A stretch of DNA of 12,961 bases from Pseudomonadota bacterium (lineage in GTDB: Bacteria; Pseudomonadota; Alphaproteobacteria; Rhizobiales; Xanthobacteraceae): assembly GCA_023430245.1 (NCBI GenBank), contig JAEZBA010000079.1, positions 1 through 12,961 on the forward strand. Reading direction: 5' to 3'. Below, one piece after another: positions 7,141 through 12,961 of the stretch. Within the stretch, counting starts at the first letter, position 1; each line of letters starts with the position of its first letter. The notes under the pieces were generated by a model. It ran no database searches and had not been told where the DNA came from. It worked only from the letters and a program-made list of their open reading frames with translations. A program made the position numbers and the translations under genes.

Positions 7141-7164
7141 GTCGCCCCGGTCACTAGGGGCGAC
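7141..7164 (-). other. 8-bp hairpin in the pstS 5' leader
   Basis: On the minus strand GTCGCCCC (7164-7157) pairs perfectly with GGGGCGAC (7148-7141) around an 8-base loop. It lies downstream of the Pho box and about 48 bases before the pstS start, so it should be in or at the start of the pstS leader RNA. No T run follows, which argues against an ordinary terminator for phoR. It could stabilise the leader or affect read-through from phoR. Confidence 0.45.
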
Positions 7165-7178
7165 ATGCCGAAGCTTCT

Positions 7179-7207
7179 ATGACGCCTGGGTGACATCTGG
7201 ATGACAG
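7179..7207 (-). promoter_or_regulatory. Triple-unit Pho box (PhoB binding site) for pstS
   Basis: Three direct 7-mers, CTGTCAT (7207-7201), ATGTCAC (7196-7190) and GCGTCAT (7185-7179), recur with exact 11-bp periodicity; the first two spacers are both CCAG. The PhoB consensus is CTGTCAT repeated with a 4-bp spacer, so two overlapping 18-bp Pho boxes are present. PhoB replaces a -35 contact, and a -10 about ten bases downstream would be GCATGT (7168-7163) for units two and three, or CATAGA (7180-7175) for units one and two. The site is in the phoR-pstS gap and faces pstS. Confidence 0.88.
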
Positions 7208-7224
7208 CGCAAGGCGCTGAAAAG

Positions 7225-8550
7225 TCAGCCTGTTTTGCGTTGGGCCGGAACAGCGCCTGTGGACATTGGCAGCCGGACGGTAAAAGTCGCACCTTCCCCG
7301 GAGCGGCTTTCGATGGTCAGCCGGCCGCGGTGCCGGTTTATGATGTGCTTGACCAGCGCCAGTCCGAGGCCGGTGCCGCCCTGCTCGCGGCTTTCGGCAA
7401 CATCGACCCGGTAAAACCGCTCGGTGAGCCTGGGCAGATGCTCCGCTGCGATGCCCGGCCCGTAATCGCGTACCGACGCCACCGCCTCCTCGCCGCCGCT
7501 CACCGTGAAAGCGCGCGACAGCATGATCTCCACGCGCTTGCCCGAGGCGCCGTATTTGAGCGCGTTTTCGACCAGATTTTCGAACACGCGGGTGAGTTCG
7601 TCGCGGCTGCCGGACACGATCAGAGGCTCCTTCGGCGCATCGATGGTGACGGTGACGCCACGGTCCCGCGCGAGCATCTGTAAAGAATCAACGACCTGGC
7701 GCACGATCGGCAGCAATTCGACCGGCGTCTCCGGGCGTACGTGAGCGGAAAGTTCGATCCGCGACAGCGACAGCAGGTCGTCGATCAGCCGGGCCATGCG
7801 CTTGGCCTGCGCCTCCATGATATCGAGGAACCGCTCGCGTGCGGCGGTGTCGTTGCGGGCCGCGCCCTTCAGCGTTTCAATAAAACCCGACAAGGACGCG
7901 AGCGGCGTGCGCAATTCGTGGCTGGCATTGGCGACGAAATCGACCCGCATTTCCTCCACCCGGCGGATCGCGGTCAGGTCGCGGAATGTCAGCAGCAGCC
8001 GGGTTGTCGTATCCGGGACCCGGTCGGAGCGGAGCGGCGTGACAAAGACCTCGAACCATCGCTCCGACGGCACCCGTTCGGAGAACTCGGCGCGCTCGGG
8101 TTTGCGGCCAAGCGCCGCGCGCCGGATCGCGTCGATGACTTCCGGAATGCGAAGCGCGAGCGACGCCGGCTCCCCACGCCGCAAGGCCGGAGCGATCGCG
8201 CTCGCCGACGCGTTCATGGTCACCACCCGGCCGTCGGCTTCCATCAGCACGGTGGGGTCCGGCAACGCCGCAATCACGTCGGTAATGAGGTGGTCGCCCG
8301 GTTGCGCAGGCGCCGCCACCGGCTGGGCGGGCGCCGCAAGCCTCCGGTTGCGGCGGCTGAAATACCAGGCCGCGGCCAGCACCGCGGCGATGGCCACAAT
8401 GCCGAGCGCGGCGTTCAGATCACCCCGGAAAAGCGGGATGGCGATCGCGGCGGCCGCAACCGCGGCCATCAGCCATGAATCATAACGCCCGGACCGAGAT
8501 TCCGGCTCCTCCGCAACACGCCCCTGCTCACCGTTTGATTCCATCGTCAT
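7225..8550 (-). CDS. phoR: Phosphate regulon sensor histidine kinase PhoR
   Basis: A 441-residue membrane histidine kinase. Two adjacent membrane segments (about 26-41 and 46-64) leave almost no periplasmic loop, as expected for PhoR, which senses through the Pst/PhoU complex. A PAS domain follows (about 85-195, with LPDPTVLMEADGRVVTMN), then the H-box FVANASHELRTPL with phospho-acceptor H211. The catalytic domain has N-box NLVENALKYG (325-334), G1 RDYGPGIA (361-368) and G2 GGTGLGLALVKHI (391-403). It phosphorylates PhoB under phosphate limitation. The ATG at 8550 has GGAAG seven bases ahead; a second ATG at 8544 is possible. The start overlaps the preceding membrane-protein gene by 23 nt, so the two are probably co-transcribed. 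Confidence 0.94.
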   Translation of the reverse strand: MTMESNGEQGRVAEEPESRSGRYDSWLMAAVAAAAIAIPLFRGDLNAALGIVAIAAVLAAAWYFSRRNRRLAAPAQPVAAPAQPGDHLITDVIAALPDPTVLMEADGRVVTMNASASAIAPALRRGEPASLALRIPEVIDAIRRAALGRKPERAEFSERVPSERWFEVFVTPLRSDRVPDTTTRLLLTFRDLTAIRRVEEMRVDFVANASHELRTPLASLSGFIETLKGAARNDTAARERFLDIMEAQAKRMARLIDDLLSLSRIELSAHVRPETPVELLPIVRQVVDSLQMLARDRGVTVTIDAPKEPLIVSGSRDELTRVFENLVENALKYGASGKRVEIMLSRAFTVSGGEEAVASVRDYGPGIAAEHLPRLTERFYRVDVAESREQGGTGLGLALVKHIINRHRGRLTIESRSGEGATFTVRLPMSTGAVPAQRKTG

Positions 8551-9622
8551 TGGACGGCTTCCGGGCGTGGGACTGACTATCCGCCGCGTTTCTGTCGCCC
8601 GCAGGCGGCGACGCCAGCACGTCCGCGGCAATGTCTCCGAGCGGGGGGACACGATTCGAAACCATGCCCTTGATGATCTCGCGCGCGCCCAGGATCGCGA
8701 GCGCAAGCGCGAAGGGGATGATGTAATACAGAAGTCTGAACAGCAGCAGACTGGCGAGCAATTCTTCCCGCTCGAATTGCCAGAGCGCCAGCAGCATGGC
8801 GGCATCGAACACCCCGAGCCCGCCGGGCGAATGGCTGGCAAAGCCGAGCAATGTCGCGGACACGAAAATCACCGCGAGCATGATGAAATTGATGTGTGGC
8901 TGGTCCGGCAGCAAGAGATACATCGCAGCGGCGCAGCAGCCCAAATCGACGATGCCGATGACGATCTGCAGGAATGTCAGCGGCCCGCCCGGCAGCGTCA
9001 CCTGCCAGCCGTCCCGCCCGATCGAACGCGGCCGGATCCAGACCCAGATCACATAGGCGGTGAGCACAACGATGGTGATGCCAGCCAGCGTCCGGTTGAA
9101 CCATTCCGGCAGGTGATTGATCGCGCTGGCCGCCTCGGGCGCATAGAAGATGCCAAGCCCGAGCACCGTCGCATTGCCGAGCCAGAATGTCAGGCCGGCC
9201 ACGAAGCAGATTTTGGCTACTTCCACGGCGCTGACGCCGTGCGCCGAATACACGCGGTAGCGCACCGCGCCGCCGGTGAAAGCGCTGGCGCCGACATTGT
9301 GCCCGACCGAATAACTGGTGAAACCGGCGAGCGCGGCGGTGGTGTAAGGCACATCGCTGCGGCCGATCGTGCGGACGGCGAACAGATCGTAAAAGGTCAG
9401 CGTGAAATAGCCGAATGCCACGAACAATGCGGCCAGCCAGAAGTCCCGCGCATCCGTAGCGCGGATCGCCTTGAAGACCTCATTGATGTCGATGCCGCGC
9501 AGCATGCGGTAGAGAACGACACCGGCAACCACGATAATCAGGACGCTCAGCGCGAACCCGATCCGGTGCCAGCCGATCTTTTCGCTGATAAAGCGCGCCA
9601 TCGCGCGCAGCATTTCAAGCAT
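8528..9622 (-). CDS. UPF0104 / LPG-synthase-TM-like integral membrane protein
   Basis: A 364-residue polytopic protein with about seven or eight hydrophobic segments (roughly 20-40, 62-84, 135-158, 178-197, 214-237, 245-263, 268-281, 289-312) and a hydrophilic tail (325-364). The conserved patterns GHNVGASAFTGGAVRYRVY (107-125) and SHSPGGLGVFDA (263-274) match the membrane domain of the lysylphosphatidylglycerol synthase/flippase (MprF-like, UPF0104) superfamily. The soluble aminoacyl-transferase domain of full MprF is absent, so it should not be called a synthase; a lipid-handling or flippase-like role is only inference. ATG 9622 is chosen since MLEML fits the family; ATG 9613 is an alternative, and upstream in-frame codons give an unlikely Pro/Arg-rich leader. 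It overlaps phoR by 23 nt. Confidence 0.8.
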   Translation of the reverse strand: MLEMLRAMARFISEKIGWHRIGFALSVLIIVVAGVVLYRMLRGIDINEVFKAIRATDARDFWLAALFVAFGYFTLTFYDLFAVRTIGRSDVPYTTAALAGFTSYSVGHNVGASAFTGGAVRYRVYSAHGVSAVEVAKICFVAGLTFWLGNATVLGLGIFYAPEAASAINHLPEWFNRTLAGITIVVLTAYVIWVWIRPRSIGRDGWQVTLPGGPLTFLQIVIGIVDLGCCAAAMYLLLPDQPHINFIMLAVIFVSATLLGFASHSPGGLGVFDAAMLLALWQFEREELLASLLLFRLLYYIIPFALALAILGAREIIKGMVSNRVPPLGDIAADVLASPPAGDRNAADSQSHARKPSNDDGIKR

Positions 9623-9630
9623 CCATAACC

Positions 9631-9668
9631 CCGCGGGGCCCGGTGGTTTTCTTTTTGCCGGGCCGCGG
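9631..9668 (-). other. Stem-loop just before the UPF0104 gene start
   Basis: GGCCCGG (9637-9643) pairs with CCGGGCC (9658-9664), and CCGC (9631-9634) with GCGG (9665-9668) after a 2-base bulge, around a 14-base loop. On the transcript it ends 8 bases before the ATG at 9622, so it could occlude the start region. The loop is purine/A-rich on the RNA. No canonical ribosome site is evident between it and the ATG. Confidence 0.35.
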
Positions 9669-9720
9669 CGAGGTACTAGCAGAAGTCCGGGGAGGCAAGC
9701 AAAGGCGGCAAGAAACCGCA

Positions 9721-9751
9721 CCGATTGCGGGCCTTGACGGCCCGCAACCGG
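9721..9751 (-). terminator. Stem-loop terminator candidate after the binding-protein gene
   Basis: TTGCGGGCC (9725-9733) and GGCCCGCAA (9739-9747) pair perfectly around a 5-base loop; CCG/CGG adds three more pairs beyond one mismatch. It begins 20 bases past the TAG stop of the leftward substrate-binding gene. The bases after it on the minus strand (TGCGGTTTCTT) are only modestly T-rich. It is the best candidate boundary between the catabolic module and the pst-pho block. Confidence 0.55.
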
Positions 9752-9770
9752 ACTTGTCGTAATCCTGACG

Positions 9771-10730
9771 CTAACGCGGCGGAATCTGGATCAGCTCGGC
9801 CAACTGCTCCTTGGTCAGTTCGCTGGCCGTGAACTTCAGCGCGACGGCATCCTTGACGATGGTGTCGAGACCGACGATCCGGTCAGGATCGACGGACGCC
9901 TTTGGAAAGAAGTCGTCGCGGGTCCGGCGGGCCTTGGCCTCGGGGATTTTCAGCCAGTCGGCGTAAACCTTCAGCCCGGCATCCGTGTACATGAAGTCGA
10001 TCGTCTCACGATAAGCCTTCATGTAACGGTCGATCGCACTCTTTTTCCCCTGCAGCACCGGAGCCGTGGTCGCCAGGAGGCGCACGGTCTGGCCCTTGAA
10101 CGCGTCGGCATCGTTGCCGCTGGCGAGAATACGAATCTGCTTCTGGTCGAGTTGATCGAGCCCGAAGGGTGGCGCCGCCCAGCCGACATCGATCTGACCG
10201 GACATGACCTGGGTCAGGGTTCCGGGAGGGCCGCCGGTCGCAGTCGGCTTCGCCGACAGACCGTATTGTTTCATGAAGGCGGTGACGATGCCGTGGGTCG
10301 AAGAGCCGTTGGTGGAATAAGCCAGAGTCTTGCCGGCCGTATCCTTCAGCGACTTGATGGGCGAATCCGCTTTCACATACCAGTAGAGATCGGAGGCGCC
10401 CGTCGTCTCGGCACCAATGATCCGCACCGGCGCGCCTTTCGAATAGGCGCTCAGCACGCCCATAATGCCGGCCGCGACGCCGATATCGACGCTGCCGGAA
10501 ATCGTGGCCTGCAGGGTCTCGCCCGCGCCTTGGGTATAGACGATTTCAAGTTCGAGACCGTGTTTCTTGAAGATGCCGGCAAGCTGGCCGACCTCGGAGA
10601 TCGACGTATCCCAGTTGCCGCGCTGACCGACCGCCAGCTTCAGCTTGTCCTGTGCGACCGATGGCTGCGCTCCAAACAGAATGCCGGCAGCGACAAGCCC
10701 CAGCAGCGGACCGAACGTCCGTTTCTTCAT
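9771..10730 (-). CDS. ABC transporter substrate-binding protein, NMT1/SsuA-like
   Basis: A 319-residue periplasmic binding protein. Residues 1-27 form a signal peptide (MKKRTFGPLLGLVAAGILFG core, likely cleavage near SVAQ). The mature part has features of the NMT1/SsuA/TauA/ThiY superfamily: LKLAVGQRGNWDTSISEVGQ, GIFKKHGLELEIV (52-64), an ETLQATISGSVDIGVA segment (71-86), GKTLAYSTNGSSTHG (133-147) and MSGQIDVGW (176-184). The family binds sulfonates, taurine, pyrimidine precursors or aromatic acids; the ligand here cannot be read. The ATG at 10730 has GGAGG five bases ahead. No permease or ATPase gene is in view; it follows the Rieske oxygenase by 72 bases in the same direction and is probably co-transcribed with it. 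Confidence 0.86.
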   Translation of the reverse strand: MKKRTFGPLLGLVAAGILFGAQPSVAQDKLKLAVGQRGNWDTSISEVGQLAGIFKKHGLELEIVYTQGAGETLQATISGSVDIGVAAGIMGVLSAYSKGAPVRIIGAETTGASDLYWYVKADSPIKSLKDTAGKTLAYSTNGSSTHGIVTAFMKQYGLSAKPTATGGPPGTLTQVMSGQIDVGWAAPPFGLDQLDQKQIRILASGNDADAFKGQTVRLLATTAPVLQGKKSAIDRYMKAYRETIDFMYTDAGLKVYADWLKIPEAKARRTRDDFFPKASVDPDRIVGLDTIVKDAVALKFTASELTKEQLAELIQIPPR

Positions 10731-10787
10731 TCATTCCTCCCTCTGTGCTTCCGTCTTCTTGTCGAGACGTGGTGTGTGGTCATTCAA

Positions 10788-10801
10788 GCCGCTGTGGCGG
10801 C
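10788..10801 (-). other. Short hairpin in the oxygenase/binding-protein spacer
   Basis: GCCGC (10788-10792) and GCGGC (10797-10801) pair around a 4-base loop, immediately after the oxygenase TAA stop on the minus strand. It is too short and too poor in following T bases for a confident terminator, and may only trim or stabilise the oxygenase message. Confidence 0.25.
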
Positions 10802-10802
10802 G

Positions 10803-12110
10803 TTAGGCAACCTTCTCCCGATCCTGATCGGATGGCACCGTAAAGTTTCGCCAATTGGTCGATTTCGGCACGATGCCCTCGAACGAGCGAATCTTGTTTT
10901 GCGGGACATGCGGCGTGGTCCGCCCGATCGCAACACCGGACTGCTGCATCTGGCGCGCCGCATCGACCATCAGCTTGCGAAATTCCACCACCGCGAGATC
11001 GCTGGCGCCGAGCCGCTCCTTGGTGCGGTCGGCGATCGGCCCCATGGTTTCCCACATCGCGATATCCTGATTGGGAATGCCCTTGATGCCGGTGAAATCG
11101 CCGAGCCGCATGGCATTGCGGTCCTGCCCATAATTGTTGCCGCGCGTCCGCAAATTGTTGAAACCGCGATCGAGATCGATGCCGGGCTGCGCAACATTGA
11201 ATTTGCGCCAGACTTCCTGATCGATCCCGCCCTTGTTCGCCCAGTCGGCGTCCTTGTCGGTCCAGGCGATGAAATGGAACACGGTGTTCTCATCATCCGC
11301 CGGAACCAGCACGGTCGCGACATTGTATTCGTTGTTCGGCGGAATCAGTGCGGTGAAGGGCGCGACATAGACCGTCACTCGCACGTAATCGTTCACATTG
11401 GCATTGGCGATCGGACGGCGGATCGCCGCATAGTGGAACCCGAAGCTCGTCCGTTCGACCTGCAGGCGTGGCGCCTTGTCAGTCGACGGCCGCAACCAGT
11501 GCGTATCGACGGCCTTCGCCGCATCGACCTTGGCAGGCTTCATGTCCGAGGAATGCAGGCTCGACGAATGCGCCGAATCGATCTGCCCCTCAAGGATCTG
11601 CGCCCAGTTGCAGCCGACGTGAATCTTGACGATCGAAACCTGCGCGTTCTGCGTCGGCGCGAAAGCCGGCGGCTCGAAGTCCGGCATGGTCTCCGCCGGC
11701 CCCATATAGGTCCAGACGAAGCCGCCCCATTCGCGCGCGGGATAGGCTTTGACCTTCACCTTCTCGGCAAAGCCGCTCTCCGGCGGCTCGGACGCCATCT
11801 CGACCACGTTGCCGTCCACGTCCATCTTCCAGCCGTGATAGAGGCAGCGCAGCCCGCATTCCTCGTTGCGGCCGAAAGCCAGCGACACCCGGCGATGCGG
11901 ACAATATTCGTCGATAATCCCGAGCTTGCCGTCGCTGTCGCGGAATACGACGAGGTCCTCGCCGAGCAACCTGACCTTCAGCGGCGCGCCGTCTGGCTCG
12001 GCTACCTCCTCGATCAGGCAGGCCGGCATCCAGTGGCGGCGCATGATCTGACCCATCGGCGCGTCGCCCTCGACGCGGCACAGCAGGTCGTTTTCCTCTG
12101 CGGTCATCAT
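10803..12110 (-). CDS. Rieske non-heme iron oxygenase, phthalate-dioxygenase type
   Basis: A 435-residue oxygenase component. The N-terminal Rieske [2Fe-2S] domain (about 27-140) has all four ligands: C70 and H72 in CPHRR, C89 and H92 in CLYHGW. The mononuclear iron region follows in NWAQILEGQIDSAHSSSLHS (168-187), with D178, H181 and H186 placed as in phthalate 4,5-dioxygenase and related aromatic-acid oxygenases. It would add oxygen to, or demethylate, an aromatic substrate using electrons from a PDR/VanB reductase, which is encoded divergently at 12315. The ATG at 12110 (first of an ATG pair) has GGGAGG seven bases ahead; an in-frame TTG at 12125 overlaps that ribosome site and is rejected. 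Substrate cannot be read, so no gene symbol is given. Confidence 0.9.
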   Translation of the reverse strand: MMTAEENDLLCRVEGDAPMGQIMRRHWMPACLIEEVAEPDGAPLKVRLLGEDLVVFRDSDGKLGIIDEYCPHRRVSLAFGRNEECGLRCLYHGWKMDVDGNVVEMASEPPESGFAEKVKVKAYPAREWGGFVWTYMGPAETMPDFEPPAFAPTQNAQVSIVKIHVGCNWAQILEGQIDSAHSSSLHSSDMKPAKVDAAKAVDTHWLRPSTDKAPRLQVERTSFGFHYAAIRRPIANANVNDYVRVTVYVAPFTALIPPNNEYNVATVLVPADDENTVFHFIAWTDKDADWANKGGIDQEVWRKFNVAQPGIDLDRGFNNLRTRGNNYGQDRNAMRLGDFTGIKGIPNQDIAMWETMGPIADRTKERLGASDLAVVEFRKLMVDAARQMQQSGVAIGRTTPHVPQNKIRSFEGIVPKSTNWRNFTVPSDQDREKVA

Positions 12111-12171
12111 CGGCTTGCCTCCCAAGCATATCGTCGAGGGCCAAGGATCGGGTTGGGTCCCGGAGAAAATA

Positions 12172-12183
12172 TTAGCCCTCTAA
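12172..12183. promoter_or_regulatory. TTAG-N4-CTAA dyad at the predicted oxygenase start site
   Basis: TTAG (12172-12175) and CTAA (12180-12183) form a perfect 4-bp half-site dyad about +2 to +13 relative to the candidate leftward promoter. Position suggests an operator, but four-base half-sites are common by chance. Confidence 0.2.
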
Positions 12184-12191
12184 GTTTTTAT

Positions 12192-12219
12192 CCTATAGTC
12201 ATTCCAGCCTGCTTGTCGA
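12192..12219 (-). promoter_or_regulatory. Candidate sigma-70 promoter for the Rieske oxygenase
   Basis: On the minus strand TCGACA (12219-12214, five of six to TTGACA) is followed after 16 bp by TATAGG (12197-12192, four of six to TATAAT). The start would be near 12185, giving a leader of about 75 bases before the ATG at 12110. The surrounding 12165-12200 stretch is distinctly AT-rich for this window. Confidence 0.4.
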
Positions 12220-12233
12220 GATGGCGTGATGCG

Positions 12234-12299
12234 GCGATTGTGCATCGCACTAGAATTTGCGACCAGAAAGCTCCAGCGACCTGCAACCAATTCCTTGCA
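12234..12299. promoter_or_regulatory. Inverted repeats in the divergent oxygenase/reductase gap
   Basis: Two perfect 5-bp dyads are visible: GCGAT (12234-12238)/ATCGC (12244-12248) with a 5-base spacer, and TGCAA (12282-12286)/TTGCA (12295-12299) with an 8-base spacer, the second just before the reductase ATG. They are candidate operators for a regulator of the divergent genes, but no regulator gene is in view. Confidence 0.25.
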
Positions 12300-12314
12300 A
12301 CAAGTCATCCAGCC

Positions 12315-12961
12315 ATGAGTTCGATCCCGCCTGCCGACATCCCCGTCCGCGTCACCCGCGCCGAAAAAATCGCCGACGGCATCCATCTTTACGAGATGCG
12401 CCGCAAGGACGGCGGTGAGTTGCCGGCTTTTACCGCCGGCTCCCACATCAATCTTCACGTTCCGAACGGCTTGATGCGGAAATATTCGCTGTGCAGCGAC
12501 CCGGCCGAGCGCGATCACTACTGCATCGCCGTCAAGCGCGAGGACAATGGCCGCGGCGGCTCGATCTATCTCATCGACAATACAAAGGAAGGCGACGAGT
12601 GGTTCATCTCGGCGCCGGATAACGCCTTCGCGTTGCCACAACGCGGCGATCATTTCATCTTCATCGCCGGCGGCATCGGCATCACGCCGTTTATCGCGAT
12701 GATCCACGCGCTCAAGAACGATCCGGCGAAGAAGTTCAGGCTCTATTATTGTTCGCGCACACCGGAAATGACCGCATTCCGCGAGGAATTGAGCGCGCCC
12801 GAGTTCAAGGGCAAGGTTTTCATTCATTACGACGGCGGCGACCCGGCCAAGGCACTCGATCTCTGGCCGATCGTGGAGGAGCGAAAAAACCGCGAGCATC
12901 TTTATTGCTGCGGGCCGCGCGGCTTGATGGAAGCCGTGCGCGATGCGACCGGCCATTGGTC
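12315..12961 (+). CDS. PDR/VanB-type ferredoxin-NAD reductase, cut by right edge
   Basis: The first 215 residues of a phthalate-dioxygenase-reductase/vanillate-demethylase-reductase-like protein. The FMN-binding barrel (about 8-105) contains RKYSLCS (55-61), and the NAD-binding domain (about 112-215) contains IAGGIGITPFIAM (117-129) and YCCGPRGLM (197-205). The family runs to roughly 320 residues with a C-terminal plant-type [2Fe-2S] domain, which would lie beyond the window. It would pass electrons from NADH to the Rieske oxygenase encoded divergently. The ATG at 12315 fits the family start (IPVRVTRAEKIADGIHLYE), although no ribosome site stands out upstream. The frame stays open to the last base. 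Confidence 0.9.
   Translation, partial: MSSIPPADIPVRVTRAEKIADGIHLYEMRRKDGGELPAFTAGSHINLHVPNGLMRKYSLCSDPAERDHYCIAVKREDNGRGGSIYLIDNTKEGDEWFISAPDNAFALPQRGDHFIFIAGGIGITPFIAMIHALKNDPAKKFRLYYCSRTPEMTAFREELSAPEFKGKVFIHYDGGDPAKALDLWPIVEERKNREHLYCCGPRGLMEAVRDATGHW

Noticed and set aside
8551..8841. Upstream extension of phoR inside the membrane-protein gene
   Set aside because: The extra 97 residues are out-of-frame reading of the overlapping gene; ATG 8550 has a proper ribosome site.
12180..12956. 258-codon leftward open frame at the right end
   Set aside because: It is antisense to the reductase, whose FMN and NAD motifs (RKYSLCS, GGIGITP, CCGP) are intact; the leftward product has no recognisable motif.
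1..12961. CRISPR array, insertion sequence or phage genes
   Set aside because: No regularly spaced repeat-spacer array, transposase, integrase or terminal inverted repeats were seen.

Overview
This window reads as chromosomal DNA from a GC-rich alphaproteobacterium, most likely Hyphomicrobiales (a Bradyrhizobium/Rhodopseudomonas/Afipia-like relative). Three things point there: a gcrA-type cell-cycle regulator (an alphaproteobacterial family), the gene order phoR-pstS-pstC-pstA-pstB-phoU-phoB, and the long N-terminally extended PstC and PstA. The lineage is inferred from protein character, not from a database search.

Layout, left to right. Positions 1-400 hold no convincing gene. They contain a 21-bp tandem repeat, a strong stem-loop (62-83), a near-consensus leftward sigma-70 promoter (94-121) and a structured leader in front of gcrA. 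gcrA (401-904, +) is convergent with a leftward block running from 9622 to 966: a UPF0104/LPG-synthase-TM-like membrane protein, phoR, pstS, pstC, pstA, pstB, phoU and phoB. These genes are tightly packed, with overlaps at the membrane protein/phoR junction (23 nt) and at pstC/pstA (1 nt). A three-unit Pho box (7179-7207) sits between phoR and pstS, and a 12-bp stem-loop separates pstS from pstC.

How that block works: PstS captures periplasmic phosphate, PstC and PstA form the channel and PstB powers it. PhoU links transporter state to the PhoR kinase, which phosphorylates PhoB. PhoB-P should bind the Pho box and raise pst expression, so the locus is a self-contained sense-and-import circuit.

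Positions 9721-12961 are an accessory-looking catabolic module. A leftward Rieske non-heme-iron oxygenase of the phthalate-dioxygenase type (10803-12110) is followed by an NMT1/SsuA-type periplasmic binding protein with no permease or ATPase in view (9771-10730). A divergent phthalate-dioxygenase-reductase/VanB-like reductase (12315 to the right edge, incomplete) lies on the other strand. The 204-bp divergent gap carries a candidate leftward promoter and several short dyads. The natural reading is an oxygenase, its electron-transfer partner and a substrate-capture protein for an unidentified aromatic acid. No clearly new system is visible; the most open questions are this module's substrate, the membrane protein fused translationally to phoR, and the structured left-edge region.
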